A stretch of DNA of 37,178 nt from a virus: positions 1 to 37,178 of the IMG/VR virus record IMGVR_UViG_3300036715_000143. One strand, written 5' to 3'. A program made the position numbers and the translations under genes. Of this stretch, positions 7,481-18,200 are shown in pieces (position 1 is the stretch's first letter; each line of letters starts with the position of its first letter). The notes under the pieces are model-generated. The model did no database searches. It was not told the DNA's origin and saw nothing but the letters and a program-made list of their open reading frames with translations.

Positions 7481-9543
7481 ACTACCAACACACCGCCAAC
7501 CACCTAGCTTCTCAGGGTCGCAACGGCGACTCCATGCTGATGCACGTCACCCCTCGGGAAGTCTCCGGGCTGCAGGCGCTTGCACAGAACTACGGCGGCT
7601 CATTGACGGTCAACCCCCAGACGGGTCTGCCAGAGGCTAACTTCCTTGACGACATTGGTCTCGGCGAAGTGAACAAGTTCGTACCGGCAATTGCCGGCGC
7701 GGGGCTTTCGTTCTTCTCCGGCGGCGCTATCGACCCGATGACTGCTGCGGGCATGGTCGGTGGTTTGGCTGGACTCACTTCTGGAAACTTGGCAGAGGGT
7801 ATCAAGGCAGGCTTGGGTGCGTACGGCGGGGCCAGTCTGACAGGTGCTTTGGGTGCAATGGGCGGAGCTGCCAACGCTAACGCTGCGAATACGGCTGCCG
7901 TGGAAGCCGGACTAAGCGACGAAGCGCGTGTAGCCGCTATCCAACAAGCTGCATCACCAAATGTAGGTGCGGGGTTCGACGCCGCCACAGGCTCTTTTGG
8001 CGCAGCCAAAGACTTCCTGAAAGACAACAAGTACGCCCTCGGTGCCGCTGCGCTCCCCGTGCTTATGGGTTCTATGGAGGAAGACTCCGGCCCAACCGCG
8101 CTCAAGAACAAAGGCTACATCCGCCGCTACGAGAAAAACCCCGTGACAGGTGCGCTTGAGCAAGTTGAAGCCGTACCCGTGGATCAGTTTGGTAGTCAGT
8201 CCGCTGTTACCTTTGGCGGCGTGGGCAACCCCGTCAAGTACGCTGACGGCGGCGCGGTTAAACCAGACCCGTTTGGTGGCGGCTATCTCGTGTTCAATGA
8301 GACGACCCAGAAGTATGACCACGTAGACGCAGGCGGGGCTACCACCCCAGCCGCCGGACTTACCTCTGCAGGCGCACCTGCCGTTTCTTTTGGCGGTGTT
8401 CGCCCGCGCACGCCTGTGATGCGTAACCCTAATGACACCCGTACGGACTCCCAGAAAGCCTACGACTACCTCATGGGCAAGACTGGTGCTGAGAACCCAA
8501 TGTTGTTCTATCACGATCAAGGCACTGGTACCGCTGGGCCAGCGGACGCAATTGCACCACTGGACTTGGCCACTCGCACTGGCGGGCACTACGTGATAAA
8601 CAAGGAGACGGGCTCCTACGACTGGGTTCCGAACCCTGTTGCTGCGGATGCAGGACTGGCGTCTTTAGCTGCTGGCCAACAAGGCGGTGGCGGCAACAAC
8701 GCTGGTGCAAACGTGTCTGGCCAAGGTTTTACAGGTTCTACTACTGACGGCTCACCTTCAACAGGGCTTGCCTCTATGGCAAATTCTGCTGCGGCAACAC
8801 TAGGTAACTTTGGGCTTACCAGCCTATCAGATGCCCTTGCATCACAAGTTAGCCCTAACTACAGCAATGAAGGTCGCGATGCGGGGTTGAGTTCGAGCTT
8901 AGGTATGGGTACGGCCCCCGGTATGGAAGGCGCCGACAATCCAAGCGCCCCCGGCGAAGGTATAGGCAATACCAGCGACACAAGTTCCGGGCTAGGTATG
9001 GGAGATGCCCCCGGTATCTCGGGTTCGGATAATGCTAGCGATGGAGCTGCTAGCGATGGAGCTGCTAGCGACGGAGCTGCTAGCGATGGATCTGCTGGCG
9101 ATGGATCTGGATCTGGCGATGGATCTGGATCTGGCGATGGATCTGGATCTGGATCTAACGCTGTAGGCGGGTTCTTCCACAAAGGCAAGTTCAACTACCA
9201 CCCCGCTAAAAAACATGCCCAAGGTGGCCTCATGGCGCTGGCATCTGGCGGGCTCGGTTCGCTGGGCGGCTACTCTGACGGCGGTCAACTGCTCAAGGGC
9301 CCCGGAGATGGTGTTTCTGACAGCATCCCAGCTACAATCGGCAAAGGCCAACCAGCACGTCTGGCAGACGGAGAGTTTGTGGTTCCAGCCCGCATCGTGT
9401 CTGAACTGGGTAACGGTTCCACCGAGGCAGGCGCTAAGCAACTGTACGCAATGATGGCACGCATCCAAGCCGGACGCGCTAAGACAACAGGTAAAAACCA
9501 AGTGGCGAAGAACAGCAAAGCTGATCGCCACCTACCCGCATAA
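7477..9543 (+). CDS. Virion-associated protein with low-complexity linker and SDSIPA/GEFVV C-terminal motif
   Basis: A 688-aa protein. The N-terminus has MHVTPREVSGLQALAQNYGG and NPQTGLPEANFL, a pattern recalled from uncharacterised environmental phage proteins. A Gly/Ala-rich stretch at about 70-130 could insert in membrane. The middle is Gly/Ala/Pro-rich with repeated YADGGAVK- and FGG-type turns. A run of Ser-Asp-Gly repeats occupies about 521-563. The C-terminus (GPGDGVSDSIPA, then LADGEFVVPARIVSELG) is a motif common in phage tail and ejection-associated proteins. It lies between the tail proteins and the giant protein. A role as inner tail or ejected protein is inferred; no enzyme motif was seen. 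Confidence 0.68.
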   Translation: MNYQHTANHLASQGRNGDSMLMHVTPREVSGLQALAQNYGGSLTVNPQTGLPEANFLDDIGLGEVNKFVPAIAGAGLSFFSGGAIDPMTAAGMVGGLAGLTSGNLAEGIKAGLGAYGGASLTGALGAMGGAANANAANTAAVEAGLSDEARVAAIQQAASPNVGAGFDAATGSFGAAKDFLKDNKYALGAAALPVLMGSMEEDSGPTALKNKGYIRRYEKNPVTGALEQVEAVPVDQFGSQSAVTFGGVGNPVKYADGGAVKPDPFGGGYLVFNETTQKYDHVDAGGATTPAAGLTSAGAPAVSFGGVRPRTPVMRNPNDTRTDSQKAYDYLMGKTGAENPMLFYHDQGTGTAGPADAIAPLDLATRTGGHYVINKETGSYDWVPNPVAADAGLASLAAGQQGGGGNNAGANVSGQGFTGSTTDGSPSTGLASMANSAAATLGNFGLTSLSDALASQVSPNYSNEGRDAGLSSSLGMGTAPGMEGADNPSAPGEGIGNTSDTSSGLGMGDAPGISGSDNASDGAASDGAASDGAASDGSAGDGSGSGDGSGSGDGSGSGSNAVGGFFHKGKFNYHPAKKHAQGGLMALASGGLGSLGGYSDGGQLLKGPGDGVSDSIPATIGKGQPARLADGEFVVPARIVSELGNGSTEAGAKQLYAMMARIQAGRAKTTGKNQVAKNSKADRHLPA
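9040..9155 (+). repeat. In-frame simple repeats, 15-bp and 18-bp units
   Basis: About four 15-base units built on gctagcgatggagct are followed by about three 18-base units built on ggatctggcgatggatct. They encode (ASDGA)n and (GSGDGS)n, a flexible acidic linker. All unit lengths are multiples of three, so gain or loss keeps the frame. Confidence 0.88.
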
Positions 9544-9552
9544 GGAACAGTC

Positions 9553-10491
9553 ATGACAGACCAAACAATCCAACAACAGGTAGGTTTTGCGCCTCAACTC
9601 GCACCATACGGCGAGGGAGTCTTGGCCGGTGCTGCTAAGGCGGTCGCCACCCCATACCAAAGCTACGCGGACTGGGCAAAATCGCAAGGTCTAACCGGCG
9701 ATCAGGTCGCGCAGTTCAACCCCCTGCAGCAAACCGCTTTCACAGGCGCTCAGGGCTTAGGTCAGAACCAGTACTCTACGGATGCTGCTGCGGGACTGCA
9801 GAGCTTGTCTGGCCAGACGTTCGATCAGAATGCCGCGCAGCAGTACATGAACCCGTACATGCAGAGCGTGGTGGACATCCAGAAGCGCGAAGCACAACGC
9901 CAGTCTGGCATTCAAGGTACGCAGCAGGCGGGGCAGGCAACTTCTTCCGGCGCACTGGGCGGTAGCCGAGACGCCATCATGCGTGCTGAGCGCGAGCGCA
10001 ACCTTGGCCAACAGATGGGCGACATCCAAGCGCAGGGTAGCCAAGCGGCTTTCACCAACGCTCAGAACCAGTTCAATACGCAGCGCCAGATGGGGTTGCA
10101 AGGCTACGCAGCGCTTGGCTCCCAAGGCCAAAACCTGTACGGGCAGACCACAAACAACCTAGGCATACAAGGTCAGATGGGTGGGCAACAGCAGCAGCAG
10201 GTGCAGAACTTGCTCAACGTCGGCCAGCAAAACTATGCAGCGGAGCAGAACTACCCGTACAAGCAGATTGGCTTCATGTCCGATATTGTGCGCGGTTCCC
10301 CCATGTCTGGCCTCGGCTCCACCATGTACACACAACCCCCATCGACGCTTAACCAAGTAGCCGGTTTGGGAACCGCAGCCGCCGGTCTGTACGGCGCGTA
10401 CAACAAGGCCACAGGTTCTGCAAAAGGCGGCGCGATCAAGGCCAAGAAACCGGCTGGACTGCAAGCGCTGATGCTCAGCAAGATGGCATAA
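9553..10491 (+). CDS. Gln-rich virion-associated protein
   Basis: A 312-aa protein, 9 bases after the previous gene; AAGGAACAG overlaps that gene's stop and serves as ribosome site. It is very rich in Gln and Ala, with conserved-looking blocks YMNPYMQSVVDIQKREAQRQ and SSGALGGSRDAIMRAERERN, then many short Q-N helices (QNQFNTQRQMGLQGYAAL). A Gly-rich hydrophobic end (VAGLGTAAAGLYGAYNKA) and a basic tail close it. I recall similar proteins in environmental phage virion blocks without known function. The amphipathic, Gln-rich pattern would suit an internal protein ejected with DNA; that is inference. Confidence 0.65.
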   Translation: MTDQTIQQQVGFAPQLAPYGEGVLAGAAKAVATPYQSYADWAKSQGLTGDQVAQFNPLQQTAFTGAQGLGQNQYSTDAAAGLQSLSGQTFDQNAAQQYMNPYMQSVVDIQKREAQRQSGIQGTQQAGQATSSGALGGSRDAIMRAERERNLGQQMGDIQAQGSQAAFTNAQNQFNTQRQMGLQGYAALGSQGQNLYGQTTNNLGIQGQMGGQQQQQVQNLLNVGQQNYAAEQNYPYKQIGFMSDIVRGSPMSGLGSTMYTQPPSTLNQVAGLGTAAAGLYGAYNKATGSAKGGAIKAKKPAGLQALMLSKMA

Positions 10492-10499
10492 GGAATACC

Positions 10500-12176
10500 A
10501 TGTCTATCCTCAACCCTAGCATGAACAAGATGATTGCTGAACTGGTGGCCATGCCACCGCAGCAACTGGCGCAGTACGCTGCCGCAAACCAGAACGACAC
10601 CATGAAGTTCCTCGCTGCCAAAGCGGCCAGTGACATACAGAAAAAACAGCAGGCTGCTGGCGCAGCGCAGCAACAGCAAGCCGCACCCCCGGTAGCACAG
10701 CAAGTTGTGCAGCAAATGGCTCAGGGTTTACCCGAAGAGTCAGGCATCGGTGCTTTGCCTGCCCCCAACATGCAGAAGATGGCTGGCGGAGGCATCGTGG
10801 CTTTTGCCGATGGCGGTGACATCCCCGGTTTTGCAGCAGGCGCGTTCATGGAAACTGTGCCGGGTGCTGGTTACACCCCTTATGCCCCATACGGCGGCGG
10901 CGGTGCTCCGAACCAAGGGTTGCTTCCAGACACTACGCCGTACGAAGACATGTCGATTGGTGAGCTTGTTTCCACGTTGGGTAGAGAAGGCGCGGCAAAG
11001 TTCAAAGACATGATGCGCGACAAAACCGCAGAAAAGTGGGAAAACTACAACGTCAACTATGGTACTGAAGGCAAGCGAACGTCGCTCGGCGAAGCCCCTA
11101 CATCCGTGGCGACGATGCCCACAGATGCTACACGTCGCGGAGATATTCGCGCTCCCGGTGGAATTCCAACGCTGACTTCTGTTAGCGCTCCTGTGGGACA
11201 ACGGGGGGCTACCCCCTCCGCTGGTGCTGGCGCTACTACGGCTCCCGGTGCAGGCCCGATGTCAATTACAGAGCTTCAAAAACTGCAAGCCAGCCTCATG
11301 CCGAAAGGCCAAGTAGACGACCCCTACGCAGCGCAACACGAAAAAAACGCCAAGCTGCGTGAAGCCCAAGGGAAAGAAGAGCTTGCCGGTGCAGAAGAGC
11401 GCAAAGCAGGCTTGGCCGGTTTACTTGCCCCCAAAGAACAACGCATCAAGGACAAAGAGGCGCGGTTGCAAAAGACCGATGACCAGAACCTGAACATGTC
11501 GCTCATCAACGCTGGCTTGGCAATGATGCAATCCACCGGTAGGGGATTGGCGGGGCTCGCTGAAGGCGCCACCGCTGGCGTCAAGCAGTACTCTGAAGGA
11601 CTGAAACTGTCTGAAGCCGCTCGCCAGAAGATCGAAGACGCCAAAGATGCGTTCGACGAACTCAAGTTCAACCAGACCAATATGTCTCAGAAAGAGATCA
11701 CGGCTGCCAAGCATACTATCGCTGAAGGTGCTATCGCATCTAATAACGAGACGATTGCGGGTATCAAGGAAGCCACAGGGGTAAAAACGAAGGCTGCTGA
11801 AGCCGTATTCACTAACTATGTGCATTCACGTGAATCCGCTGCAGATCGTGCAAGCCGGGAGCGCACAAGCGCCGCCAGTAATCAGACACAACGCGATATT
11901 GCGGCTATGCCGGGACGTGAAGAACATGTCGCAGGTATTCTCGGCGCTGGTGGGCCTCAAGCGGACAAGCTCCGACAAGGTATGGAAGAGCTGGTGGCAA
12001 TCCGGTCTGGCAAGTTCAATGTCGATGCAGAATACGCCAAAGCACTTTCTGATTGGGTTAAGGGCGGTGGTGTTGCAGGGCCTAAACCAACTAGAGCCGA
12101 ATACGTAGCACAATTTGCAAAGCCTAAAGTGGTCGATGTTGGTAAACAGACTTTACTTGCAAGGCCGGGTGGTTAA
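10500..12176 (+). CDS. Virion-associated protein with coiled-coil C-terminal half
   Basis: A 558-aa protein with AAGGAATACC before ATG 10500. Residues 1-75 are helical and Gln-rich. MQKMAGGGIVAFADGGDIPGF (about 90-110) is a Gly-rich element that recurs in neighbouring virion proteins of such phages. From about 270 it is a long charged helix (EKNAKLREAQGKEELAGAEE, MQSTGRGLAGLAEGATAGVK, LKLSEAARQKIEDAKDAFDE). The order coiled coil, then giant protein, suggests a set of proteins ejected together, but no experiment-based family is recognised. It is followed by a 61-base gap. Confidence 0.65.
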   Translation: MSILNPSMNKMIAELVAMPPQQLAQYAAANQNDTMKFLAAKAASDIQKKQQAAGAAQQQQAAPPVAQQVVQQMAQGLPEESGIGALPAPNMQKMAGGGIVAFADGGDIPGFAAGAFMETVPGAGYTPYAPYGGGGAPNQGLLPDTTPYEDMSIGELVSTLGREGAAKFKDMMRDKTAEKWENYNVNYGTEGKRTSLGEAPTSVATMPTDATRRGDIRAPGGIPTLTSVSAPVGQRGATPSAGAGATTAPGAGPMSITELQKLQASLMPKGQVDDPYAAQHEKNAKLREAQGKEELAGAEERKAGLAGLLAPKEQRIKDKEARLQKTDDQNLNMSLINAGLAMMQSTGRGLAGLAEGATAGVKQYSEGLKLSEAARQKIEDAKDAFDELKFNQTNMSQKEITAAKHTIAEGAIASNNETIAGIKEATGVKTKAAEAVFTNYVHSRESAADRASRERTSAASNQTQRDIAAMPGREEHVAGILGAGGPQADKLRQGMEELVAIRSGKFNVDAEYAKALSDWVKGGGVAGPKPTRAEYVAQFAKPKVVDVGKQTLLARPGG

Positions 12177-12237
12177 TAATAGGCGATAGGCGCAATAGAA
12201 CCGGGACGCGCCCCCGGTACAACACTGCAAAGACATT
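12177..12237 (+). other. Intergenic gap with a short hairpin before the giant gene
   Basis: This 61-base gap has a 6-bp stem (accggg at 12200-12205, cccggt at 12213-12218) with a 7-base loop and no T run after it, so it is not a standard terminator. No good promoter or strong Shine-Dalgarno is visible; only a weak AAAG precedes ATG 12238. The hairpin may affect mRNA processing or translation of the giant gene, which is a guess. Confidence 0.35.
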
Positions 12238-15200
12238 ATGGCAAAAGCCCTCACACTACCAGATGGATCGTTGTTTCCTTTGCGTGAGGGAGAAGACCCT
12301 AACGTAGCTTTTGCAGAGGCCCAACGGCTGTACCCAAAAGCATTTGGTGCGGCAGAAACCCCCGAAGAAGGCCCCAAGTCGGGCTTCATGCCCTCGCTCA
12401 AAGGCGCAATTTCAGACGTCAAAGGCGCTGGCGCAGCACTCGCTGGCCGTACAGGCATCATGGGACTTCCCGAAGCCGAGAAGTACATTGCCGAGCAGGA
12501 AGCCTACAAGAAAAAAGTCTACGCCCCGACCACTGAGGGCTGGACTGAAGCACCGCTGACTAAGATCGGCGAGCTTGCTGGTGGCTCTCTGCCTTGGATG
12601 GCAGCTCCGCTTGCCGCTGGCGCTGCGGCACTTGCGCTTCCTGAAGCACTAGCTGCGGCCCCTATTTTGGGCGGTTTGACGACTGCGGGTACGGCACTTG
12701 GTTTGGGTGCCGCAGGCGCTGCTTCTGCGGGGCAGTTCACCGCTTCGAACTTGGTACGCCAAACCGAAGAAGGCAAGAAACTGGGCGATACTGACCTGAC
12801 CGCCGCTGCGCTGGCGTCCATCCCCCAAGCCGCGCTGGATACCGTGAGTATGCGTATGATCCCCGGCCTCGGCAAGATATTTGAGAAAGCAGGCGTTAAC
12901 CTGTCGGCCAAAGCCGCAAATGACTTGGCCAAGGAAGGCATCAAGAAAACGGCGGCTGATTACCTGCTATCCACCGGCAAGACGATGGGTATCGAGGGTC
13001 TGACCGAAGCAGGTCAACAGGTGTTTGAGCGTATGCAGGCCGGTCTGAACATCACAGACGCAAATGCCCGTGCAGAATATTTTGACAACTTCATCGGTGG
13101 CGCTGTCCTCGGCGGTATCTTGGCCCCTGCAGGCCGGTACGTTGAACGCGGTCAAGAGCAAACACGTTTCGATAAGGGTGAACGCACCAAGCAAGTCGAG
13201 GCACGCACCGCAGCATCGCAGGCCGCAGAGCAAGCCGCAGCCGTTGAAGAAGCCCAGAAGCAAACTCCCGAGTATGCGGTTCAGGCGCAGCAAGACTACC
13301 TAGCGGCAGAGCAGCGCAAGGTCGAGTTGGACGCGCAGATGCACCGAGCAGGCAAGGGCGTCAAGCTTACGGAAGACCAGAAGCAGGACAACCGCGAAAC
13401 CCAGAAAGCCCTTGCCGAGCACGCCGACGTACTGAAAGAAACCAACGCAGAGTTCCGCAAGTACCGCCGGTTCCTTCTTCCTGAGCCAACCCCCGCTCCT
13501 GCACCCATTGAAGACACAACGCAACTGCAGCAACCCTCATTGGTGCCCGAAGCAGCAGCGCCTGCTACACCTGACTTGGACATGTTTGGCCAGCCCGTGG
13601 AGCGTCAAGTTCCTGAAGCAGCAGTAGAACCGAAGGCAGACCCGCGCCAGCAAGTACGGATGTTGGAGCAACTGGTTCAGCAATATCAGTCTCAACTGCA
13701 AGACGCTAGCCCCCAAGAAATTGTAGATCTTGCGCCCAAGTACGCACAAGCCAATACCGCGCTGATGCAATCTCGTAAAGATGTTGAAGCGTTACCTAGG
13801 CCCGTTGAAGACCAAATTGCCAAACTGCAACAAAAACTAGGCGTAGCCAAAGACAGGGGCGATGTACCCGCCGCAGCCAAGTTGTCCCAAAGCATTCTTA
13901 ACTTGCAGCAGCAAGCGGTGCCTACGACCCAGCAGACCATTGAAATGCAGCCGTTCAAAGCAACGTCTGAAACTGCGGAAGAAATGGCCGCACGCAAAGC
14001 TAAAGATTTAGAAGACCAACGTCAAGGAGCGCAACAAGCTGCCAGAGCTGAGTCCGACGCATACGTTAACCAACAAATTCAAGAACGCCGCACACAACGA
14101 AAACTAACGGAAGCCAATACCCCCGCTGCGGAGCAGCCGCAACGGGATGAAGAACTGCGTCACCGAGCTGAGAAAGAAACGATTGATAAGCTCTTGGCCA
14201 CGTTTCCTACGGGTAGCGTAGTTACCCCCGGACAAATAATGTCGGGACTTGGCGGCGAACAGGCGCACTTACGTGACCTGCAAACGCAACTGGCCATTGC
14301 AAAAATTACGCGAAACGCGGAACTTGTTGGCTCGCTCAACGATCAGGTCGCAGACATTAAAGCAAGGCAGGAAGAAAACGCTGCGTCGGGTAAGCCAATA
14401 TATCGTTTGCCCGCTTTGGGTGAAGGTAAGTTGCCCGAATCACGCGCCCAAGAAGCTGAAGCAGAACAACACGCTGATAAACAAAGCGAGTTGCTGCAGG
14501 CGTTTGTTGGTCAATTGCAAAAAATTAAACTGCGTCCTGACACTGCCAACGTGTCTGCACGTCTGACAGACGTTAATAAAAAGCGCGAAGCCGCAGGCAA
14601 GCCGCCTATTACGCTGGCAGACCAGTCGTCCACGCTAATGGACACTGCAAGGATGGCGTATTTGAATAGTCATCTGGCGGAGATTGCGTCCCGTCGCGCT
14701 GCTTTTAATTTGCCCCCTATGGCGAAATGGGAGATTGGGGAATCCCGTGCAAGGGTCATGGAAGGTTTTAACGAACTGCAAAGTCGTTGGGGCCAAGCCA
14801 TCCCTAAAAATGCTCCCATAGGGCAGCGTCAGTTTGGTGCACCGGTAGGCGCTATTGCGGCACTGCAAGACCAAATGCGCACCAACATTTATACGAACGT
14901 GTCTTCCGCTGCCGAACGCATGTTGAAGGACACGCAAGGCACGATGAAAGAAAAGACCGTAACTCGGTCAGCCACACCTACGCTTGAGCGTGACGAAAAA
15001 GGACAACTGCGCCAAACAGACTACGCCCGTCCAACTGGCCCACAGCCTGTTACAGAAACTCTTAATCTGCGTGAACAGCCAAAACTGGCAGAAGACGACA
15101 AACAAAACACGTTGGACATGATTGACCAAGTGTTGAATACGCTTGATACACGCACTACTGCAATACCCACAAACACGGTTAAACCGCCAGAAAAAGTAAA

Positions 15201-18200
15201 AAGTTTTAGCGATATTGCACAGCTATTGGCTGAAGAAAAATCAGGGGTTACTACAGCAAAGACCAACGAGGCTTCTGTACAACTGCTGAACCAACTACGT
15301 GACGCACTGCCTAACACGTCTAACAAAGACTTCACGGCGCTGGCACGTGAGCAAGTGCAGCGCGTTATGGAGGGGAACTTACCAGACCAGTTTGCGGTAC
15401 GTGAACTGGGCGACATGATTAGGGTACAAGAGGAAGGCCGTCAAAGTGCCGCACAACCCGGCGCTACACCAGAAGACTTGCAAAGAACCAGCGCACAACA
15501 GCAACGGGCTCTTTTTCCAGAAGCTGAAGTCCAGACGTTGCGTGTCACGCCGGAAAATTTCCAGAAGATGCTGGATTCCAAAAACGTGCAAGGGATGCAA
15601 GAAACAATTGCGCAGCAAAAAGCTGACAATCAAACAGCTTTGCAAACGGTACGGGACAGCTTGCAACCTGCCAAGACCGCAGCCCAACAAGCCGAAGTCG
15701 CGCTTAAAAAGGCCAAAGAAAAAGCAGGGCCTTTGCTGGCAAGTGCGGACAAAGAGCGCGGTGAACCCGAGTGGTACGCGTCTGCGGTGCGTAAAGTTGT
15801 GGAGCTTGAAACCGCTTTGCAAAGTATCCCCGCACGCGTGACGTTGCTTAAAGATATTCGAGCACAAATGGCGGGGCTTAACGAAAGCCAGAAGAAAGAA
15901 CTGGTACAGCAAGTTGATCGCTTACTGGCAATTGCTGATAAAAACCCAGCGGAAAGAACCGCGCTTTTAGATCGTTTGAAAGAACAACAGAAAAAAGCAA
16001 AATACTTTTCAACAAGCCCCAACGCTACTTCGATTAAAAATATTAGCGACCACATGGGGTTGGTAGGAGAAAATTTAAACGCGGTGTTTTCCGCAAATAA
16101 AGTCAAAGAATTGCTTGAGCTTAAACAAGCGCTGGCGGGCAAAGCTTCTTTAACTAAAGAAATTAACCGCCTGACCGCCGCAGTACGTTTTGCTAAAAGC
16201 ACCGTTGACAAAGCACGCACTGACCTCAATGGTTTGGTTAATCAACACGTAGCCGACAGCACCGTACGTGAGTCTTTGTTGTCAGAAGCAAATAAAGCTA
16301 CAGAAAAAATTAACAGACTTACCAAAGCGTTTGAAGCAGCTCAACGCCAAGAATTGAAAGAACCGGCCAAACCTGTTGAAGAGGCTGTTACCAGCCAAGC
16401 CACTCCAATGGCCACATGGCGGACAGCATTGCAACGCGGGCGCGAGGGGATGGACTTGCCGGGTACTCGCGTAACGCAGGACGTATCCGAACTCAAGCAA
16501 CGCATTCTCGGCATCCGAAGCAAGCTGGGGTCGTTTGATGCCCAACTGGAAACGCTACAAGACCCGAAAAACAAGCTGACCGCCGAAGGTAAGGGAAAGA
16601 TTGCCGACCTTAAAACAAAACGTAGTCAGGCTGCTGTTGATCTAGAAGCGGTGTACGAAAACGCCCCGCGCATTACGACTGAGATCAAAGAACAAGGGCA
16701 GCTTGAGCTTGAAAAAGCTTTTGATGAAGCCCAAGCCGCAGGCTACGATTTGATTGCAAGAAAGCGCCAAGAGAAAGCTGGCGAAATCCCTGCGACCCTT
16801 GCCGCACCGAGGGCAGGCAGTGCAGTTGTTGATGTCCGTACTGGCCGAGTATCTGAGTCCGGTGAGCGCAAGCGTCCTTCTGACCGTGCAAAAGTTGCAC
16901 AAGAGGCGTTGAGCGAGTTGGCGGGCGCCCGTGCAGAACTGAAAGCTTTGCAAGACCGCATGCAGTATTTGCGCGACAACAACAAGGCAAAGAAAGGCAA
17001 CCGTTACACGGAGCTATTCAAGGGCTTGCAAGAGCAGGAAGCAGGACTCAAGGGAACCGTTGCCGACAAACAGGCCGTTGTTGCTGAAGTCACGAAGAGC
17101 CAGAAAGAAACCAACGCTGCAGTGGCGTCTGCACGAAAGAGCGTGGAAGAGGCGCAGTCCGGTAAAGATGCGCTGGCTCTCAAAGAAGCTGAAGAGCAGC
17201 GTCAGGCAGAGGCGTCTGGCCCAATCTTAGAAGGCGTTGAATTTTCTCGCGGTAAACCGACAAATGCGTCTACTGTTGAGAGCGTTACAGCCGAGCTTGC
17301 TGAAGCAGGCATTGTGATACCAAAAGAAAAAACGCACAGCGATAAAAAACCCGCAAAACTGACTGTGTTTAAGTCCGTTGACGACTTTACAAAAGCGTAC
17401 CCCACAACCAAAGGTAAGGTTCCGTCAGATGTTAAAGGGCTTGTGCACAAAGAACAAGCCTTCTTATTTGCGGACAACATCGGTAAGGGCGAGGCGCTCG
17501 GCGTTACGCTGCACGAAGTCGGAGCGCACATCGGTTTCCGTAACTTTTTTAATCCGGCGCAGTACAACGCTATTTCCACCACGGTTAAAAACTGGGCTAA
17601 ACGTAATGACGGTTCTATTGAGTCCAAAATTGGTAAAGCGGCGCTTGCCCGTGTAGAAGCTGCGGAAACTCCCGTTAACCAAGTAGACGACGAAATTATT
17701 GCGTACGCCGTAGAAGAAGCTATTAAGGCGGGTATCCAACCAACAGGTGCCGTTAACCGAACCGCCATACACAACTGGTTAAAAATGGTGGTCGATGCGT
17801 TTAAGAAAGCGCTCGCGGTATTTGATATAAATTCCTCGGGCCTTAAAGCGGGCGACCTAGTTAACTTTGCTTACGGTTGTGCCCAATTGGAATTGCAAGG
17901 CACATGGCACGGCTCAGACGCCAAGTTTACGGCGTTTGATACCAATTTTGCGGGGGAAGGTGAGGGGGCTTTTGACCGTCGCTTTGAACGCGAAAAATCG
18001 CTTGGTGTTGGGCCGTACGTAACCGCAGACAAAGACTACGCTGAGTATTACCAGACCGCAGTTACTTTTGGTAAAGCGTCCAACGCTACGGGTTATGGGG
18101 ATATGTCATACCAGCAGTTCCGTGACTTGGACGAGAAGTACATGTCTACCAGCGTTGGTGACTTGTCTTCCAAAGAAGTTCGTACAAGATACGAATCTAA

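Noticed and set aside
8859-9194. Minus-strand frame of Asp/Pro/Ser repeats
   Set aside because: Mirror of the SDG/GSG coding repeat on the plus strand.
12200-12218. Hairpin as intrinsic terminator before the giant gene
   Set aside because: Short stem and no T run; the giant gene continues the same operon direction.
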